DNA of 64,000 nucleotides from UBA11400 sp964550435 (GTDB lineage: Bacteria > Bacteroidota > Rhodothermia > Balneolales > HLUCCA01): positions 1 through 64,000 of the forward strand of contig CAZJZI010000006.1 of NCBI GenBank assembly GCA_964550435.1. The letters run 5' to 3'. The notes beneath the pieces were generated by a model. It was given only the letters and a program-made list of their open reading frames with translations. It was not told where the DNA came from and ran no database searches. Position 1 is the first letter of the stretch, and each line of letters begins with the position of its first letter. The translations under genes and the position numbers were made by a program. Shown in pieces: positions 25,657-36,196 of the stretch.

Positions 25657-28146
25657 TTATTTGATCAACAACATTTTCTTGGTCGACATAAAGTCGCCAG
25701 CTTCGATACGATAGATATACGTACCGCTGGACAGACGTGAAGCATCAAAGTTCACATTATATTGTCCAGGTGAATGAACATCGTTAACCAAGGTTGCAAC
25801 CACACGACCGAGGATGTCATAGACAGTCAAAGTGACGTTTGTCATTTCAGCAACCGAATAAGATATCGAGGTAGATGGGTTGAATGGGTTAGGATAGTTC
25901 TGTGCGAGTCTGAACTCATAAGCACCATCAAAACGTTCGTTTGAGACATCAAAGTTGAAATCAGCAGTTGAACGAGCAGTTAGTTGAATGGTTCCACGGA
26001 AGTTGCCAACAAGAGCTGTGAGGTTAAATGCACTTGTAGGAACAGCTTGTCCCATATAATCTGCTTCATTAAATGCTGTCCTGAAAATGATTTCTCTACC
26101 TTCGGAATCAACTACAGTCAGGTTTGTACCACCTGAGGCTGGGAATGAAGCTGGAGAACCTTCTTTGAAACGTACATTGTTCAAAGTAATGAGTGCTGAC
26201 TCATGATTTGCTATTGTCACTTCTGGGATGGTAACTACAAATGGTACAATCTCAGCTGTACGACCACTGTTTGGTACATCTCCAGCAGGTCTAAATTGAA
26301 CTAATTCATTAAAGTTGGCCATAGTTCCGAGAAGACCCGTCATGATATCACCAATAGCATACGTAGACGAAATTGCACCCGGACTATCATCGATCAACAT
26401 ACCACCAGTGGAGTCCATAATGTACTTCTGATTTCTCGCAGAACGAGTAAATGTGACTACTGCATCACCATTGAAGTTGAAGACTTCTTCTGATCCAACT
26501 ACATAACCTGCACGAAGCTCGGCAAGAGTAGACACTTCAGTAGCAGCAACAACGACTGTATAGGTACGACTATTCACCGGACTAGCGTCGAGATCAGCAG
26601 CCTTGGCAATTGCACGAACAGTTGCAGTTTCAGTCAATGAAATGGCACCAGTATACTCTGTTGAAGCAGTTGTTGGGGCAGAACCATCAGTGGTGAAATA
26701 GATTGTTGCACCTTCTGTTGGAGTACTTAAAGTAACTTCAACAAGATTCTCGTAGGTTCCTGCGGCTGGACTGAAAACAACTGGCGAGGTTACAGCACTG
26801 TTTACAACGTCAAACGAGCCGCTGTAACGGGCAGTTGTCTGGATATTATCCGGAGTTGTGGCTATAGCAGTAATCGTATAGTTGACAACGGTGAAATCAG
26901 CGAACGCATCAAACGTATATGAATACGTGTTGCCAGAAGCTGTCATGTCAGCAGTCATATCATCTGAGGCTTCATCAGAAGTAAACACGGTAGTGTTGTA
27001 AGTAATTGAAACACTATTTAGTGTATAGTCATCTTCAGGCAACAATACATCCGCTGTAACAGTTACTTCATCAGCTGAAGTCACTGCTTCAACATCAAGC
27101 TCTACATTATCGATAAGTGCTGGGAACCCTTTAACAACGAGGTCGTTGTTGATTCCATCAGTTATTCTGAAGTCTGTGTCGTCACCATCTTGTGTCCAAA
27201 GTGTTCCATCGTCCCATGGTGCAATTTTCAATGTTGATTGTGTACTTGACTCATCAAATCCAGCAGGGTTGAAAGTATTCACAAGAATATATCCGGCAAC
27301 ATCAACTATGGCACCCGCAGGAGGAGGTGTAAACGGTCCATCAAGTCCTTCAGCAAGACGTCTCCAGTTGTAGTTTAACCCCTGATCTGTATCTGAGTTA
27401 TAAGCATAACCGAATCCACGATCGTTACGGAAACGAAGTGATGTATCATTAGAGTAAAGAACAGTGGTTCCGTCTGAAAGTACAAACCATGGTCGTCCAG
27501 TTGGTGCATCGATTCGTCCAATAACTTCGAGTCCTTCAATTTTCACATATCTGTGGATGTATTTAGTATACCCATCTGGATTCCATCGGTGACGGCCTTG
27601 AGTTTCTGAAGGTAGATTCAATGCTGATAATTCAATCACAGTTGGTTCAAGAAGAACTTCCAGATCCTGATATTCTTCATCAAGTGAGACATTCCCTAAT
27701 TGGGTTACATCTGAAGCACTGAATTGGGATCCGTTACCGAAGAACGTAAGAACACCCACAACGTTTATGACATCACCAACGACAAGAGCTTCCAAAGTTT
27801 CACGACGTGCTCCGTCAACAACGATTTGGATAGACATTCCATCCATGCCCAATTCTGCGGCATTGACGTCAGTTACGAATACGTGGATACGACCAGGAAC
27901 ACCAGCACTCGAGATGCTTGCAAGACCGGAGTTTTTTGGATAGGAAACCACAACGGCATCGAAGGTAACCAAATCACCTACTAAAGGATGAGTAGGTAGA
28001 TCGGTTTGACTCGTTAACGGCGTCTCGTAGGATTGCAGATCACGAACGAGAACTCTCGTCGGCTCGGCATCCTGAGCGTGTAGCATATCAACCCCTGCAA
28101 AAACAGTGATCAAAAGTGCTGCACAAATTGTATATATCTTTTTCAT
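25657..28146 (-). CDS. T9SS-secreted multidomain protein with OB-fold-like and chitobiase C-terminal-like domains
   Basis: The 829-residue product has a signal peptide (ending MLHAQ), an N-terminal half with GDVINVVGVLTFFGNGSQFSAS and similar segments seen in secreted OB-fold (nucleic-acid-binding-like) domains, and a chitobiase/HEX C-terminal-like repeat (TPTEGATIYFTTDGSAPT, about residue 490). A second OB-like region follows (IMTGLLGTMANFNELVQF), and the T9SS type A sorting domain comes last (NYPNPFNPSTSISY to the end). No catalytic domain is recognisable. It is translated 32 bp after another T9SS cargo gene and precedes the receptor operon. Confidence 0.75.
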   Translation of the reverse strand: MKKIYTICAALLITVFAGVDMLHAQDAEPTRVLVRDLQSYETPLTSQTDLPTHPLVGDLVTFDAVVVSYPKNSGLASISSAGVPGRIHVFVTDVNAAELGMDGMSIQIVVDGARRETLEALVVGDVINVVGVLTFFGNGSQFSASDVTQLGNVSLDEEYQDLEVLLEPTVIELSALNLPSETQGRHRWNPDGYTKYIHRYVKIEGLEVIGRIDAPTGRPWFVLSDGTTVLYSNDTSLRFRNDRGFGYAYNSDTDQGLNYNWRRLAEGLDGPFTPPPAGAIVDVAGYILVNTFNPAGFDESSTQSTLKIAPWDDGTLWTQDGDDTDFRITDGINNDLVVKGFPALIDNVELDVEAVTSADEVTVTADVLLPEDDYTLNSVSITYNTTVFTSDEASDDMTADMTASGNTYSYTFDAFADFTVVNYTITAIATTPDNIQTTARYSGSFDVVNSAVTSPVVFSPAAGTYENLVEVTLSTPTEGATIYFTTDGSAPTTASTEYTGAISLTETATVRAIAKAADLDASPVNSRTYTVVVAATEVSTLAELRAGYVVGSEEVFNFNGDAVVTFTRSARNQKYIMDSTGGMLIDDSPGAISSTYAIGDIMTGLLGTMANFNELVQFRPAGDVPNSGRTAEIVPFVVTIPEVTIANHESALITLNNVRFKEGSPASFPASGGTNLTVVDSEGREIIFRTAFNEADYMGQAVPTSAFNLTALVGNFRGTIQLTARSTADFNFDVSNERFDGAYEFRLAQNYPNPFNPSTSISYSVAEMTNVTLTVYDILGRVVATLVNDVHSPGQYNVNFDASRLSSGTYIYRIEAGDFMSTKKMLLIK

Positions 28147-28178
28147 AGAGATATGGATTTGTTTAGGTTTTGGTTTAA

Positions 28179-30266
28179 TTACTTAATGACGACAAATCGG
28201 CCTTGTTGAACTTTCCCTGTGTCTTTATCATAGACCGTGTACAGATAAAGACCGGTTGTGAGATTCTGATTGGCGCTGGTTAGCAAATCCCAAGCATGCT
28301 CTCCACCAGACATAATGCGGTTTGGTGCACTGAAATCACGGAACCAACGTGTGTCCCCGGTGTATGTTTGTGCATCGTGATCAAGCGAAGCTACTGTCTC
28401 ACCTGCAAGTGTATACACTCGGATTTCGGCTCGTTGCGGTAGATTGTAGAACATTATTCTACGATTAAATGGAGTAGAACCGTCCCATGCCGCGTTGATT
28501 CGATATGGATTCGGATACACACCTACCTGATACTCAGTTTCATCACTATCAAAATTGGTATTTACGACAGTTCCTGGGAACACACGTACCGCATTTGCAT
28601 TGATACTGGTTTCGAGGGAAGGTGTTCTGTCGTCGCCTTCGTCGAATGCTGTTACTGAGAATAGATATTGCCAACCACTAAGCATTCCTGATATTTCGTA
28701 TTTATAAGTGTACTCAACAGGATCACCTGGGAAAGTCACTGGTTGATCGAGACGAATTTCATCAAATCCCGTGTTGAAATTGCCCCCAGTACCCGGAATG
28801 TCCCACTCCCGCAGTACCTGAGCGTTAGTTGAAATTGTCCCACGAACGTCATCACCCAGGTTCGTTCTATATAACTTATATCCTGCGAAATCTTCTACCC
28901 GCGTGACCGGGTCAACTGAGGATTCTGAAGAGTCGTCCCAGTAAATAGTTGCTGTGCCTGCGTTTAATTCCACGCGCATGTTTGGTACTGTCGGTGGTTC
29001 CGGTACCAGGAATCTGGTACGGGTACCATCTTCATTCTCGGTTCCGTCAAATAATCTGAATGCCCAGCCTATGTTTTCAACGAGATTAGCACGGGACTCT
29101 TCATTATCAAGATCATCTACATTTGGTTCCTGAGCTGGAATTATTGACTGAAACTGCTGGGGCATTGCAGCTGCAACAAAACTGATATAAACACTTATAG
29201 TCTCTCCGGGCACTATTTCAGGGAATGGCCCAATAGTATTTAACTGAATGTAGTTTCCATTTGCAGAAAATCCATCGTTTCTGAGTGCCTCTCTGTTTTG
29301 TTCTAAGGGCCATTCTCCAACAAGTCTGCTGTAACGTTCAAGATCATCATTTGGACGGGAAAAATCCCCCGCACCAGATCCAAACAACCAAAAATCAGGG
29401 TCCACTCTTGGAGGTGTCATACCCGCAGCACGTACTTCGTCAGCTCTGCGTGGATGAAACTCAACGCCACGATACTCTGTACCCAGAATTACAGAGGCTG
29501 CCTGTGTATTGATTCTTGGAAAATCCGACGACCCCCGGTCAAAAATGTACAAAGCATACTGATCATCCAGCCAGCCCATTCCACCTTTGTTGAAAAAAGC
29601 AGATCCGGTTTCGATCGTTGTAGTCACGTTTCTTACGACCATATCTGAGTAGATACCAAAGTAAAAATCTTCCCATGTATCCTGACTATTGTTCGTAATA
29701 TCATAACGAACAATGGTTAAGGCCTCAGTAAAACCGAAATTCCAGTTGTAGGACTGCATTTCGATATCTGCGAACAGCGGCGTGGTGTGTCCGGCAATAG
29801 CTTGATTACCGATGGTAGTATTTCGGTCGGTGAATCTTGCAATAAGATCCTGATGAGATACCGCAACCGGAGAGTAGTTTGGATCGTTGACTAATGATGA
29901 TCGATGTAGAAACAATTGCCCATCGTTAGTGAACTCAAATCCAGCCGCACCTTGTGAGTAACCCGCCGAATTGGTCACAGCAGATGATGAGACACGAATT
30001 TCGCCATTCACATTCGCGCCAAGCCATATACCGGCTTCGAAAAGGTGTTCTGTTCCAGAACCTCTTGGATACTCCATGCTAGGCTCACCTACCGGTACAT
30101 TACGCACGTTCGGGCGACCAATGGTCCCCACATTGGTGAATGATATACCCAGGTTGCTAACTTCAACAGCTTTTCGTTCGAACACGTTTTGGGCGGATAC
30201 ATCAAAAAACAGAACACTTAGGGCTAATGTTAAAACCCCGGTCTTAATCAGGTTGCTAAAACTCAT
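28179..30266 (-). CDS. T9SS-type secreted surface protein of unknown function
   Basis: The 695-residue protein has a signal peptide (VLFFDVSAQ) and a large N-terminal region typical of a family in Balneolota and Ignavibacteria. That region includes GIWLGANVNGEIRVS, DITNNSQDTWEDFYFGIYSDMVV and FHPRRADEVRAAG. An Fn3-like segment (about residue 440, VEDFAGYKLYRTN) and a FlgD-like C-terminal domain (AEIRVYTLAGETVASL, NLTTGLYLYTVYDK) ending in VIK follow. The C-terminus is compatible with T9SS export, although the NPNPFNP signature appears in a diverged form (YPNPYRINAAW). It is the first gene of the minus-strand series and is divergent from a T9SS nuclease-like gene across 239 bp. Confidence 0.72.
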   Translation of the reverse strand: MSFSNLIKTGVLTLALSVLFFDVSAQNVFERKAVEVSNLGISFTNVGTIGRPNVRNVPVGEPSMEYPRGSGTEHLFEAGIWLGANVNGEIRVSSSAVTNSAGYSQGAAGFEFTNDGQLFLHRSSLVNDPNYSPVAVSHQDLIARFTDRNTTIGNQAIAGHTTPLFADIEMQSYNWNFGFTEALTIVRYDITNNSQDTWEDFYFGIYSDMVVRNVTTTIETGSAFFNKGGMGWLDDQYALYIFDRGSSDFPRINTQAASVILGTEYRGVEFHPRRADEVRAAGMTPPRVDPDFWLFGSGAGDFSRPNDDLERYSRLVGEWPLEQNREALRNDGFSANGNYIQLNTIGPFPEIVPGETISVYISFVAAAMPQQFQSIIPAQEPNVDDLDNEESRANLVENIGWAFRLFDGTENEDGTRTRFLVPEPPTVPNMRVELNAGTATIYWDDSSESSVDPVTRVEDFAGYKLYRTNLGDDVRGTISTNAQVLREWDIPGTGGNFNTGFDEIRLDQPVTFPGDPVEYTYKYEISGMLSGWQYLFSVTAFDEGDDRTPSLETSINANAVRVFPGTVVNTNFDSDETEYQVGVYPNPYRINAAWDGSTPFNRRIMFYNLPQRAEIRVYTLAGETVASLDHDAQTYTGDTRWFRDFSAPNRIMSGGEHAWDLLTSANQNLTTGLYLYTVYDKDTGKVQQGRFVVIK

Positions 30267-30505
30267 TAAATAGTTTCAATATAATTTTTCGTCAATATTA
30301 ACTGACGAATGATTGCTTAATTTCCCCAATAATCACTGAATGATTTTGGATGTGTAAAATACTCCACATTTTTAAAAAAACGAAACTTGAATCCACTTTG
30401 ATGTACCATTTTACATTGTCGTAACATTCCTCAATTGAAACGACTTTCTCGGGTCAAATGCCTATCTTTTACTACTTAAAAATGATTATTAAAGACTATT
30501 TGAAC
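30267..30505. promoter_or_regulatory. Divergent intergenic region between two T9SS genes
   Basis: This AT-rich 239-bp region must hold the promoters of the minus-strand cargo/receptor series and of the plus-strand nuclease-like gene. No exact TAnnTTTG is found; TAATATTG on the minus strand near 30292-30299 is a one-mismatch candidate. A small inverted repeat CGTCA-N8-TGACG is also present near 30290-30307. Nothing else was recognised. Confidence 0.35.
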
Positions 30506-33094
30506 ATGCGACTGCTATTATCTTTCTTATTTATTGGACTTACCAGTATTGCTCATGCACAATTCACCGAAACATTCGATTCTCCTGCTAAAGGAAGTTA
30601 CGCCGATGGAGCCGCCAGTCTGGATTCGGGGAATTGGTATTTTGCCGAATCTCTAATAGGGAATCTTGCAGCGGACCAAAAGTTTGGTTCGCATGCGGTT
30701 CGAATGGGAAGTGCGCTTCCCTCCTTTGGATCTCGTGTTCAGATGCAGTTCGATGTAACCTCTGCTGGTACTGTTGAATTTTATTACGGCAGCTACCTTA
30801 CAGATGGAAACGCTGGTCGACATAGTGTGATTCAACTCCAACAATCTACCAACGGTGGGTTTCAATGGACCAATGTGGGCGATCCCTTTACAACCTCAAA
30901 TGAGTTTCGTTTGGCGCAGTTTGATGTCAATTACGACGGCAACATTCGGTTTAGGATCGTTAAGCTTGAAGGCGGATCAGTTTCTAGTCGAAATCATCGC
31001 GTCAACATAGATAATTTCGAAGTCACCGAATACATTGAATCATTTGCTGACGCACGAATTCGAATCTCTGTTGGAGAGGAAGATATCAGTACAGAGGAAT
31101 CATACTCCTATGCTTTTCCTCCTTTCACTCCGGGAACATCTCGTCAATTCGAATTAACGATAACCAATACAGGTCAGGCACCACTTATTGGTAGCACCTA
31201 TATCGACCAACAAAGTGTCTTTACAATCACTGGAAACAACGAGTTTTCTTTAGAATTCCGTGAAACTGCAACAATTCGTGTTGATGCAACTGGAGAAACA
31301 CCTGGAATATTTTCATCTAATTTGATTATTGACTCTAATGATGCAGCAACGCCTGAAGTCACAATCGGGTTGAATGCTGAAATTCTGGACAGGTCGCAAA
31401 TAACACCTATTTCTGAAGCACGTACGCTACCTTTTGGCACTATAGTCACTGTTACAGGCTGGGTTACAACTGCCAATGAATTTGGTGGTCCGATTTTCAT
31501 TCAAGACAGAACTGGTGGCCTCGCAGTGTTTAATAATCCAATTCATACCGCTGTTAATCGTGGAGACTCAGTCGTTGTTACCGGACCACTGACTGAATTT
31601 AATCCAACAGGACAGAATCAGGGTCAGTTCCTTCGACAAATCTCAGGCTCTGGGACTACTTTTTCTGTACATCCCGAAGGTAACAGGACCATTACACCCC
31701 GATTGATTACACTTGAACAAATGAATGCGGGATGTTGCGAATCACAACTAATTCAGATTGAAGGTGCTGAATTTACGGTCTCAGGAAACTTCCCGACGAA
31801 CACTCAGAATTTTACGATTGTACAAAACGGTGAACGTGCAGCAATCCGAATAGATACCCGATCTGACTTTGCAAATGCTCCTATTCCAGTTGGTCCAACC
31901 AACCTCATTGGCATCGTTGATCGGTTTAATGGTACCTATCAGCTTAAACCTCGAGATACCCAAGACCTTGGTGTTGAAGCCTATGAGAATCCATTTGCAG
32001 ATGTTTCCAAAGACGAAACCTTTGACATCGCTACCTGGAACATAGAATGGTTCGGTGATACCAGCAATGGACCCGAAAATGATGCGCTTCAACTCGAGAA
32101 TGTGATTCAGGTCATCGAAACCATGGATATGGACCTATACGCTTTACAAGAAATTTCTAATCCAATACTTTTCAGAACACTCGTAGAAAGTCTTGAAAGC
32201 TATAATGGGTTCATTTCGAATTATTCTCAATCTCAAAAAGTGGCATTTTTGTATAAAACATCAACGATCGACTCAATTTCAACAGCATATGTGGCAACTT
32301 CAGGGCGATGGGCAAATGGTCGTGACCCATTTCAATTCGAGTTTGACGCACGAATTAATGGTGAAACTCGAAGGATCAAAGCTGTCAACTTCCATGCAAA
32401 AGCTTTCGCATCTCAGCAAGACTACGATCAAAGAAGAGCTGATGCAATTGTACTCAAGCAATATGCCGACACGCGAAAAGCCTCAGACCGAATGATTTTG
32501 ATAGGTGACTACAATGACGACGTTATTGAATCTACCTGGGCTGGTTTAGTAACTCCATACGAAATGTTCAACACAGATCCCGATTACACAATAGTCACAC
32601 GAACATTATCAGAACAGGGATTTACATCTTTCAGATCTGTCAGTATGATTGACCATATCACTATAAACTCAAATCTTTTCAGTGAGCATCTCTTTGGAGC
32701 TGAACAAATAGAAAACACCGGATACATAGGAAGTTATTTGACTACCACCTCTGACCATTATCCAGTTTGGACCCGCTTCCGATTTTCAACGTCAACCAGC
32801 ATGGACGAACCTTCAATTCTTCCAGATAGAGTTGAATTGAATCAAAACTACCCAAATCCATTTAATCCATCTACGGTTATTGGATTCTCACTTCCGACAC
32901 AGGACAATGTAACCCTCGAAATCTTTGACGTTACAGGACGTATGGTCGCAAGTATCTATCGAGATCAGACTCTTGCAGCCGGATATCATACGACTACTTT
33001 CAATGCAGATGCCCTTTCATCAGGAATCTACGTTACCAGGCTTATAACCTCAAACGGAAGTGTCTTTACAAACAAGATGGTTCTGATGAAATAA
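30506..33094 (+). CDS. T9SS-secreted endonuclease/exonuclease/phosphatase-family enzyme
   Basis: I place the start at ATG 30506, which gives a clean signal peptide (MRLLLSFLFIGLTSIAHAQ); an upstream start would add 16 residues. The 862-residue product has a jelly-roll-like N-terminal domain, a choice-of-anchor-like segment, an OB-fold domain (TVTGWVTTANEFGGPIFIQD, about residue 310), then the EEP catalytic domain. In that domain N and E occur in TWNIEWFG, E in LYALQEIS, the H-block in VNFHAKAF, GDYN, and DHITI plus SDHYPVW. A T9SS type A sorting domain (NYPNPFNPSTVI) ends the protein. The EEP residues look intact, so DNase, RNase or phosphodiesterase activity outside the cell is likely. Confidence 0.87.
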   Translation: MRLLLSFLFIGLTSIAHAQFTETFDSPAKGSYADGAASLDSGNWYFAESLIGNLAADQKFGSHAVRMGSALPSFGSRVQMQFDVTSAGTVEFYYGSYLTDGNAGRHSVIQLQQSTNGGFQWTNVGDPFTTSNEFRLAQFDVNYDGNIRFRIVKLEGGSVSSRNHRVNIDNFEVTEYIESFADARIRISVGEEDISTEESYSYAFPPFTPGTSRQFELTITNTGQAPLIGSTYIDQQSVFTITGNNEFSLEFRETATIRVDATGETPGIFSSNLIIDSNDAATPEVTIGLNAEILDRSQITPISEARTLPFGTIVTVTGWVTTANEFGGPIFIQDRTGGLAVFNNPIHTAVNRGDSVVVTGPLTEFNPTGQNQGQFLRQISGSGTTFSVHPEGNRTITPRLITLEQMNAGCCESQLIQIEGAEFTVSGNFPTNTQNFTIVQNGERAAIRIDTRSDFANAPIPVGPTNLIGIVDRFNGTYQLKPRDTQDLGVEAYENPFADVSKDETFDIATWNIEWFGDTSNGPENDALQLENVIQVIETMDMDLYALQEISNPILFRTLVESLESYNGFISNYSQSQKVAFLYKTSTIDSISTAYVATSGRWANGRDPFQFEFDARINGETRRIKAVNFHAKAFASQQDYDQRRADAIVLKQYADTRKASDRMILIGDYNDDVIESTWAGLVTPYEMFNTDPDYTIVTRTLSEQGFTSFRSVSMIDHITINSNLFSEHLFGAEQIENTGYIGSYLTTTSDHYPVWTRFRFSTSTSMDEPSILPDRVELNQNYPNPFNPSTVIGFSLPTQDNVTLEIFDVTGRMVASIYRDQTLAAGYHTTTFNADALSSGIYVTRLITSNGSVFTNKMVLMK

Positions 33095-33124
33095 GAAGTC
33101 TTTTGTAACACGCTTTACATAACT

Positions 33125-33152
33125 AAAAAAGCCCGGGAAATCGGGCTTTTTT
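33125..33152. terminator. Bidirectional intrinsic terminator
   Basis: AAAAAAGCCCG and CGGGCTTTTTT form an 11-bp stem with a six-base loop, flanked by A and T runs on the two sides. It separates the T9SS nuclease-like gene from the end of the convergent purL. Confidence 0.93.
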
Positions 33153-33184
33153 GTTCTAATAATGTTTGAGTATAAACATGTTAT

Positions 33185-35422
33185 TTATTTGCTGTTCATT
33201 GCGTTTGGTATTGCTGATTCATAAATAGACTTAAGTTCAGATACCAACATTGTTTGAACTTTTCCAATGGTAATTTTTTCACCACCAACACTACCAAGCC
33301 TATAGCAGGGCACACCAGATTTAGTAAACCATTCTTGAGTCCTGGTCACCTCATCCTTAGATACAGATACCAAGACACCACTCTGAGCTTCACTGAACAA
33401 AGTTTCCAAGGAATAACCGCCCAGTTCATCAAGTTGAACTGTTACTCCTAGATTCCCAAAAATGGATGACTCTACCAATGATATAGCAAGCCCCCCGTCA
33501 GATATGTCGTGAGCAGACTGGACTATACCGGTTTGAATAAGTCCCAATAGTGATTTTTGAAGTTTCTTTTCAAACTCCAAGTCCAGCTCAGGAGCATCTC
33601 CGGATGTGATTTTATGACACCAGCTTAGATATTCTGACGCACCAATTCCTTTTCTGGGTGCTCCAACATAGAAGACCACATCACCCTCCTGTTTGAATCC
33701 AGCCGTGGTAGTGTCACGCTCAATATCTTCAACGATTCCAAGCATTCCTATAGTTGGAGTTGGGAATACGGCTCCTTTGGGGTTCTCATTGTAGAAACTG
33801 ACATTTCCACCAGTTACTGGTGTATCTAGTACTCGGCATGCATCGCCCATCCCACCTACTGCTTCTTTGAAAACCCAATACAATTCTGGTTTGTATGGAT
33901 TCCCAAAATTCAGGCAGTTGGTAATTGCCACCGGACGCCCACCGGCACAGACCACATTCCTTGCAGCTTCTACGACCGCTATTTGCCCACCTTTACGCGG
34001 GTTTAGGTACACGTAGCGACCATTACAATCAGTTTTAACTGCCAATCCTTTATTCGAACCTTTCAGACGAATCACGGCGGCATCTGATGGACCAGGTCCA
34101 CTAACAGTATTTGTGCGTACCATGTGATCATACTGTTCGAAAACCCATCGTTTTGATGCGATATTCGGAGATTTAAGTAAATGCTTGATTACTTCATCAT
34201 AAGAACGGGTTTCATTAACGCTCGATTCATCAAAATTTTGAGTCCGATCAAGGTATTCAGGGCGTTTGGTTTCTCGAATATAAACAGGTGCTCCACCGCC
34301 TAGTACAAGCGAATCAGCTGGTATATCGGCCTTAACTTCTCCTTCTTTAATATAGACCACGCGTTGGGTGTCTGTCACATGACCAATTACCACAGCGTTT
34401 AGATCCCATTTCTTGTAAACCTCGATAATTTCATGCTCACGACCTTTCTCAGCTACCACGAGCATTCGCTCCTGGCTCTCAGAAAGCAGTAATTCGTAAG
34501 CAGTCATACCCTCTTCGCGAGCTGGAACCTTATCAAGGTCAAGTAACATACCGCTTTCACCTTTAGCACTCATTTCAGAGGTCGAACAGGCAATTCCCGC
34601 GGCACCCATATCCTGCATACCAATAACGGCACCCGTTTGAAGTGCTTCAAGAGAAGCTTCGAGTAGCAATTTTTCCATGAACGGGTCACCAACCTGGACA
34701 CTTGGGCGTTTTGCCTCACTTGCTTCACTAATCTCTTCTGAAGCGAATGTAGCACCATGAATTCCATCCCTACCAGTGCTGGAGCCCACAATCAATACTG
34801 GATTTCCCAAGCCTATGGCAATTGCAGAAGCTGTTTCGCCAACTTTTACAATACCAACACTCATGGCATTAACCAGTGGATTTCCTTCGTAACTTTCGTC
34901 GAAGCATACCTCACCAGCAACTGTAGGAACCCCGAATGCATTCCCATAATCGGCTATACCCCGCACAACTCCATCCAGCAGATATCGAACACGAGGTGTT
35001 TCCAGAGATCCAAATCGAAGTGAATTAAGTGAAGCAATTGGTCGGGCTCCCATTGTAAAGATGTCGCGATGGATACCACCGACTCCCGTTGCAGCGCCTT
35101 GATATGGTTCAACTGCTGATGGATGATTATGACTTTCAATCTTAAAAGCGCACGCCAATCCATCGCCAATGTCCACAAGTCCGGCGTTCTCAGCACCCGC
35201 ATCGACCAACAATGCACCTCCGGAGCGAGGGAGTGTTTTCAGTACTGCTATTGAATTTTTATAAGAGCAGTGTTCACTCCACATTACAGAATAAACACCC
35301 AACTCGGTAAACGTGGGAACGCGACCCAGGTAGTCTATGATTTTATTATACTCTTCTTCGGTTAAGCCATGATCTTTTGCAAGATTCAGATCTACAACGG
35401 GTTCTGCAACCACTGATTTCAT
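33185..35422 (-). CDS. purL: Phosphoribosylformylglycinamidine synthase subunit PurL
   Basis: PurL converts FGAR to FGAM with ATP and ammonia in de novo purine synthesis. The 745-residue length identifies the small PurL form that works with separate PurQ and PurS. Diagnostic segments are GVYSVMWSEHCSYKNS at the N-terminus, ESHNHPSAVEPYQGAATGVGG, QDMGAAGIACSTSEM, and GGNVSFYNE and SAHDISDGGLAISLVES in the second half-repeat. The ATG at 35422 fits the family start. No purQ or purS gene is adjacent; the gene stands between a terminator and a HAD phosphatase gene in the same direction, 63 bp apart. Confidence 0.96.
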   Translation of the reverse strand: MKSVVAEPVVDLNLAKDHGLTEEEYNKIIDYLGRVPTFTELGVYSVMWSEHCSYKNSIAVLKTLPRSGGALLVDAGAENAGLVDIGDGLACAFKIESHNHPSAVEPYQGAATGVGGIHRDIFTMGARPIASLNSLRFGSLETPRVRYLLDGVVRGIADYGNAFGVPTVAGEVCFDESYEGNPLVNAMSVGIVKVGETASAIAIGLGNPVLIVGSSTGRDGIHGATFASEEISEASEAKRPSVQVGDPFMEKLLLEASLEALQTGAVIGMQDMGAAGIACSTSEMSAKGESGMLLDLDKVPAREEGMTAYELLLSESQERMLVVAEKGREHEIIEVYKKWDLNAVVIGHVTDTQRVVYIKEGEVKADIPADSLVLGGGAPVYIRETKRPEYLDRTQNFDESSVNETRSYDEVIKHLLKSPNIASKRWVFEQYDHMVRTNTVSGPGPSDAAVIRLKGSNKGLAVKTDCNGRYVYLNPRKGGQIAVVEAARNVVCAGGRPVAITNCLNFGNPYKPELYWVFKEAVGGMGDACRVLDTPVTGGNVSFYNENPKGAVFPTPTIGMLGIVEDIERDTTTAGFKQEGDVVFYVGAPRKGIGASEYLSWCHKITSGDAPELDLEFEKKLQKSLLGLIQTGIVQSAHDISDGGLAISLVESSIFGNLGVTVQLDELGGYSLETLFSEAQSGVLVSVSKDEVTRTQEWFTKSGVPCYRLGSVGGEKITIGKVQTMLVSELKSIYESAIPNAMNSK

Positions 35423-35485
35423 CAGAAATGGATTTGATGTTGGAAGTTAAAAGGTTGGATGTTCAAAGTTACGAAATGAACACGA

Positions 35486-36196
35486 CTAATTTCCCAAAGA
35501 TTCAATCAAATCGGGTAATTTTGTGAAATCAGAGAACACAAAGTCTGCTTGTTTCACCTTATTCGGATCCGGATTCATATCTCTGTGGAACCATCCTGTC
35601 TTCCAGCCAAAATTCGACCCACCTATAATATCAGAAACAAAAGAATCTCCGATGTAGAGCACCTGTTCTGGGTTGCATCCCGCCTTCAATGTAGCATATT
35701 CGAAGATTTCTGTTGATGGTTTCATGTGCCCTACATCTTCAGAAATAATATAATTCTCTCCAAACCTGTGAAGGTCAAATTTATCGGCTTTCCATCGCTG
35801 TATTTCTGAAAAACCATTCGTTAAGAATCCAATCGGATACTTTCCAGACAACTTAATCAACACTTCTTCAGCCTCATCAACCCAGCCCCACTTCGCACGA
35901 TACAGACTCATGTATGTATTTCTGATCTCAACAGGATCTGCATCAATTGAAAACCATGCTAAAGTATCAGCAAATCGATGGTATTCCAGATACGGACGAT
36001 CAATTTCACGAAGTCCATATTTATGCCAGAGTTCTACATTGATGTGATGATATCTTTCTCGGAAGTCTTCAAGTTCGGCCTTATGAAGGACGTTATATAT
36101 ATCATATGTTTCGGCCAGTGCCAGTCGTTCTGCTTTTCGATGGTCAAGTATGGTGTCGTCTACGTCGAAATAGATATATTTTATGGGTGTGTTCAA
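35486..36196 (-). CDS. HAD-family phosphatase, YjjG-like (noncanonical pyrimidine nucleotidase)
   Basis: The 236-residue protein has all HAD motifs: YFDVDDTILDH (motif I, nucleophile D), GFLTNGFSE (motif II), the lysine in GHMKPSTEIF (motif III) and YIGDSFVSDIIGG (motif IV), with a helical C1 cap between I and II. The pattern matches YjjG-type nucleotidases, which remove noncanonical pyrimidine nucleotides. The start must be TTG 36196, because an in-frame stop lies 18 bp upstream and no ATG precedes the conserved N-terminus. It may be co-transcribed with purL downstream. Confidence 0.85.
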   Translation of the reverse strand: MNTPIKYIYFDVDDTILDHRKAERLALAETYDIYNVLHKAELEDFRERYHHINVELWHKYGLREIDRPYLEYHRFADTLAWFSIDADPVEIRNTYMSLYRAKWGWVDEAEEVLIKLSGKYPIGFLTNGFSEIQRWKADKFDLHRFGENYIISEDVGHMKPSTEIFEYATLKAGCNPEQVLYIGDSFVSDIIGGSNFGWKTGWFHRDMNPDPNKVKQADFVFSDFTKLPDLIESLGN

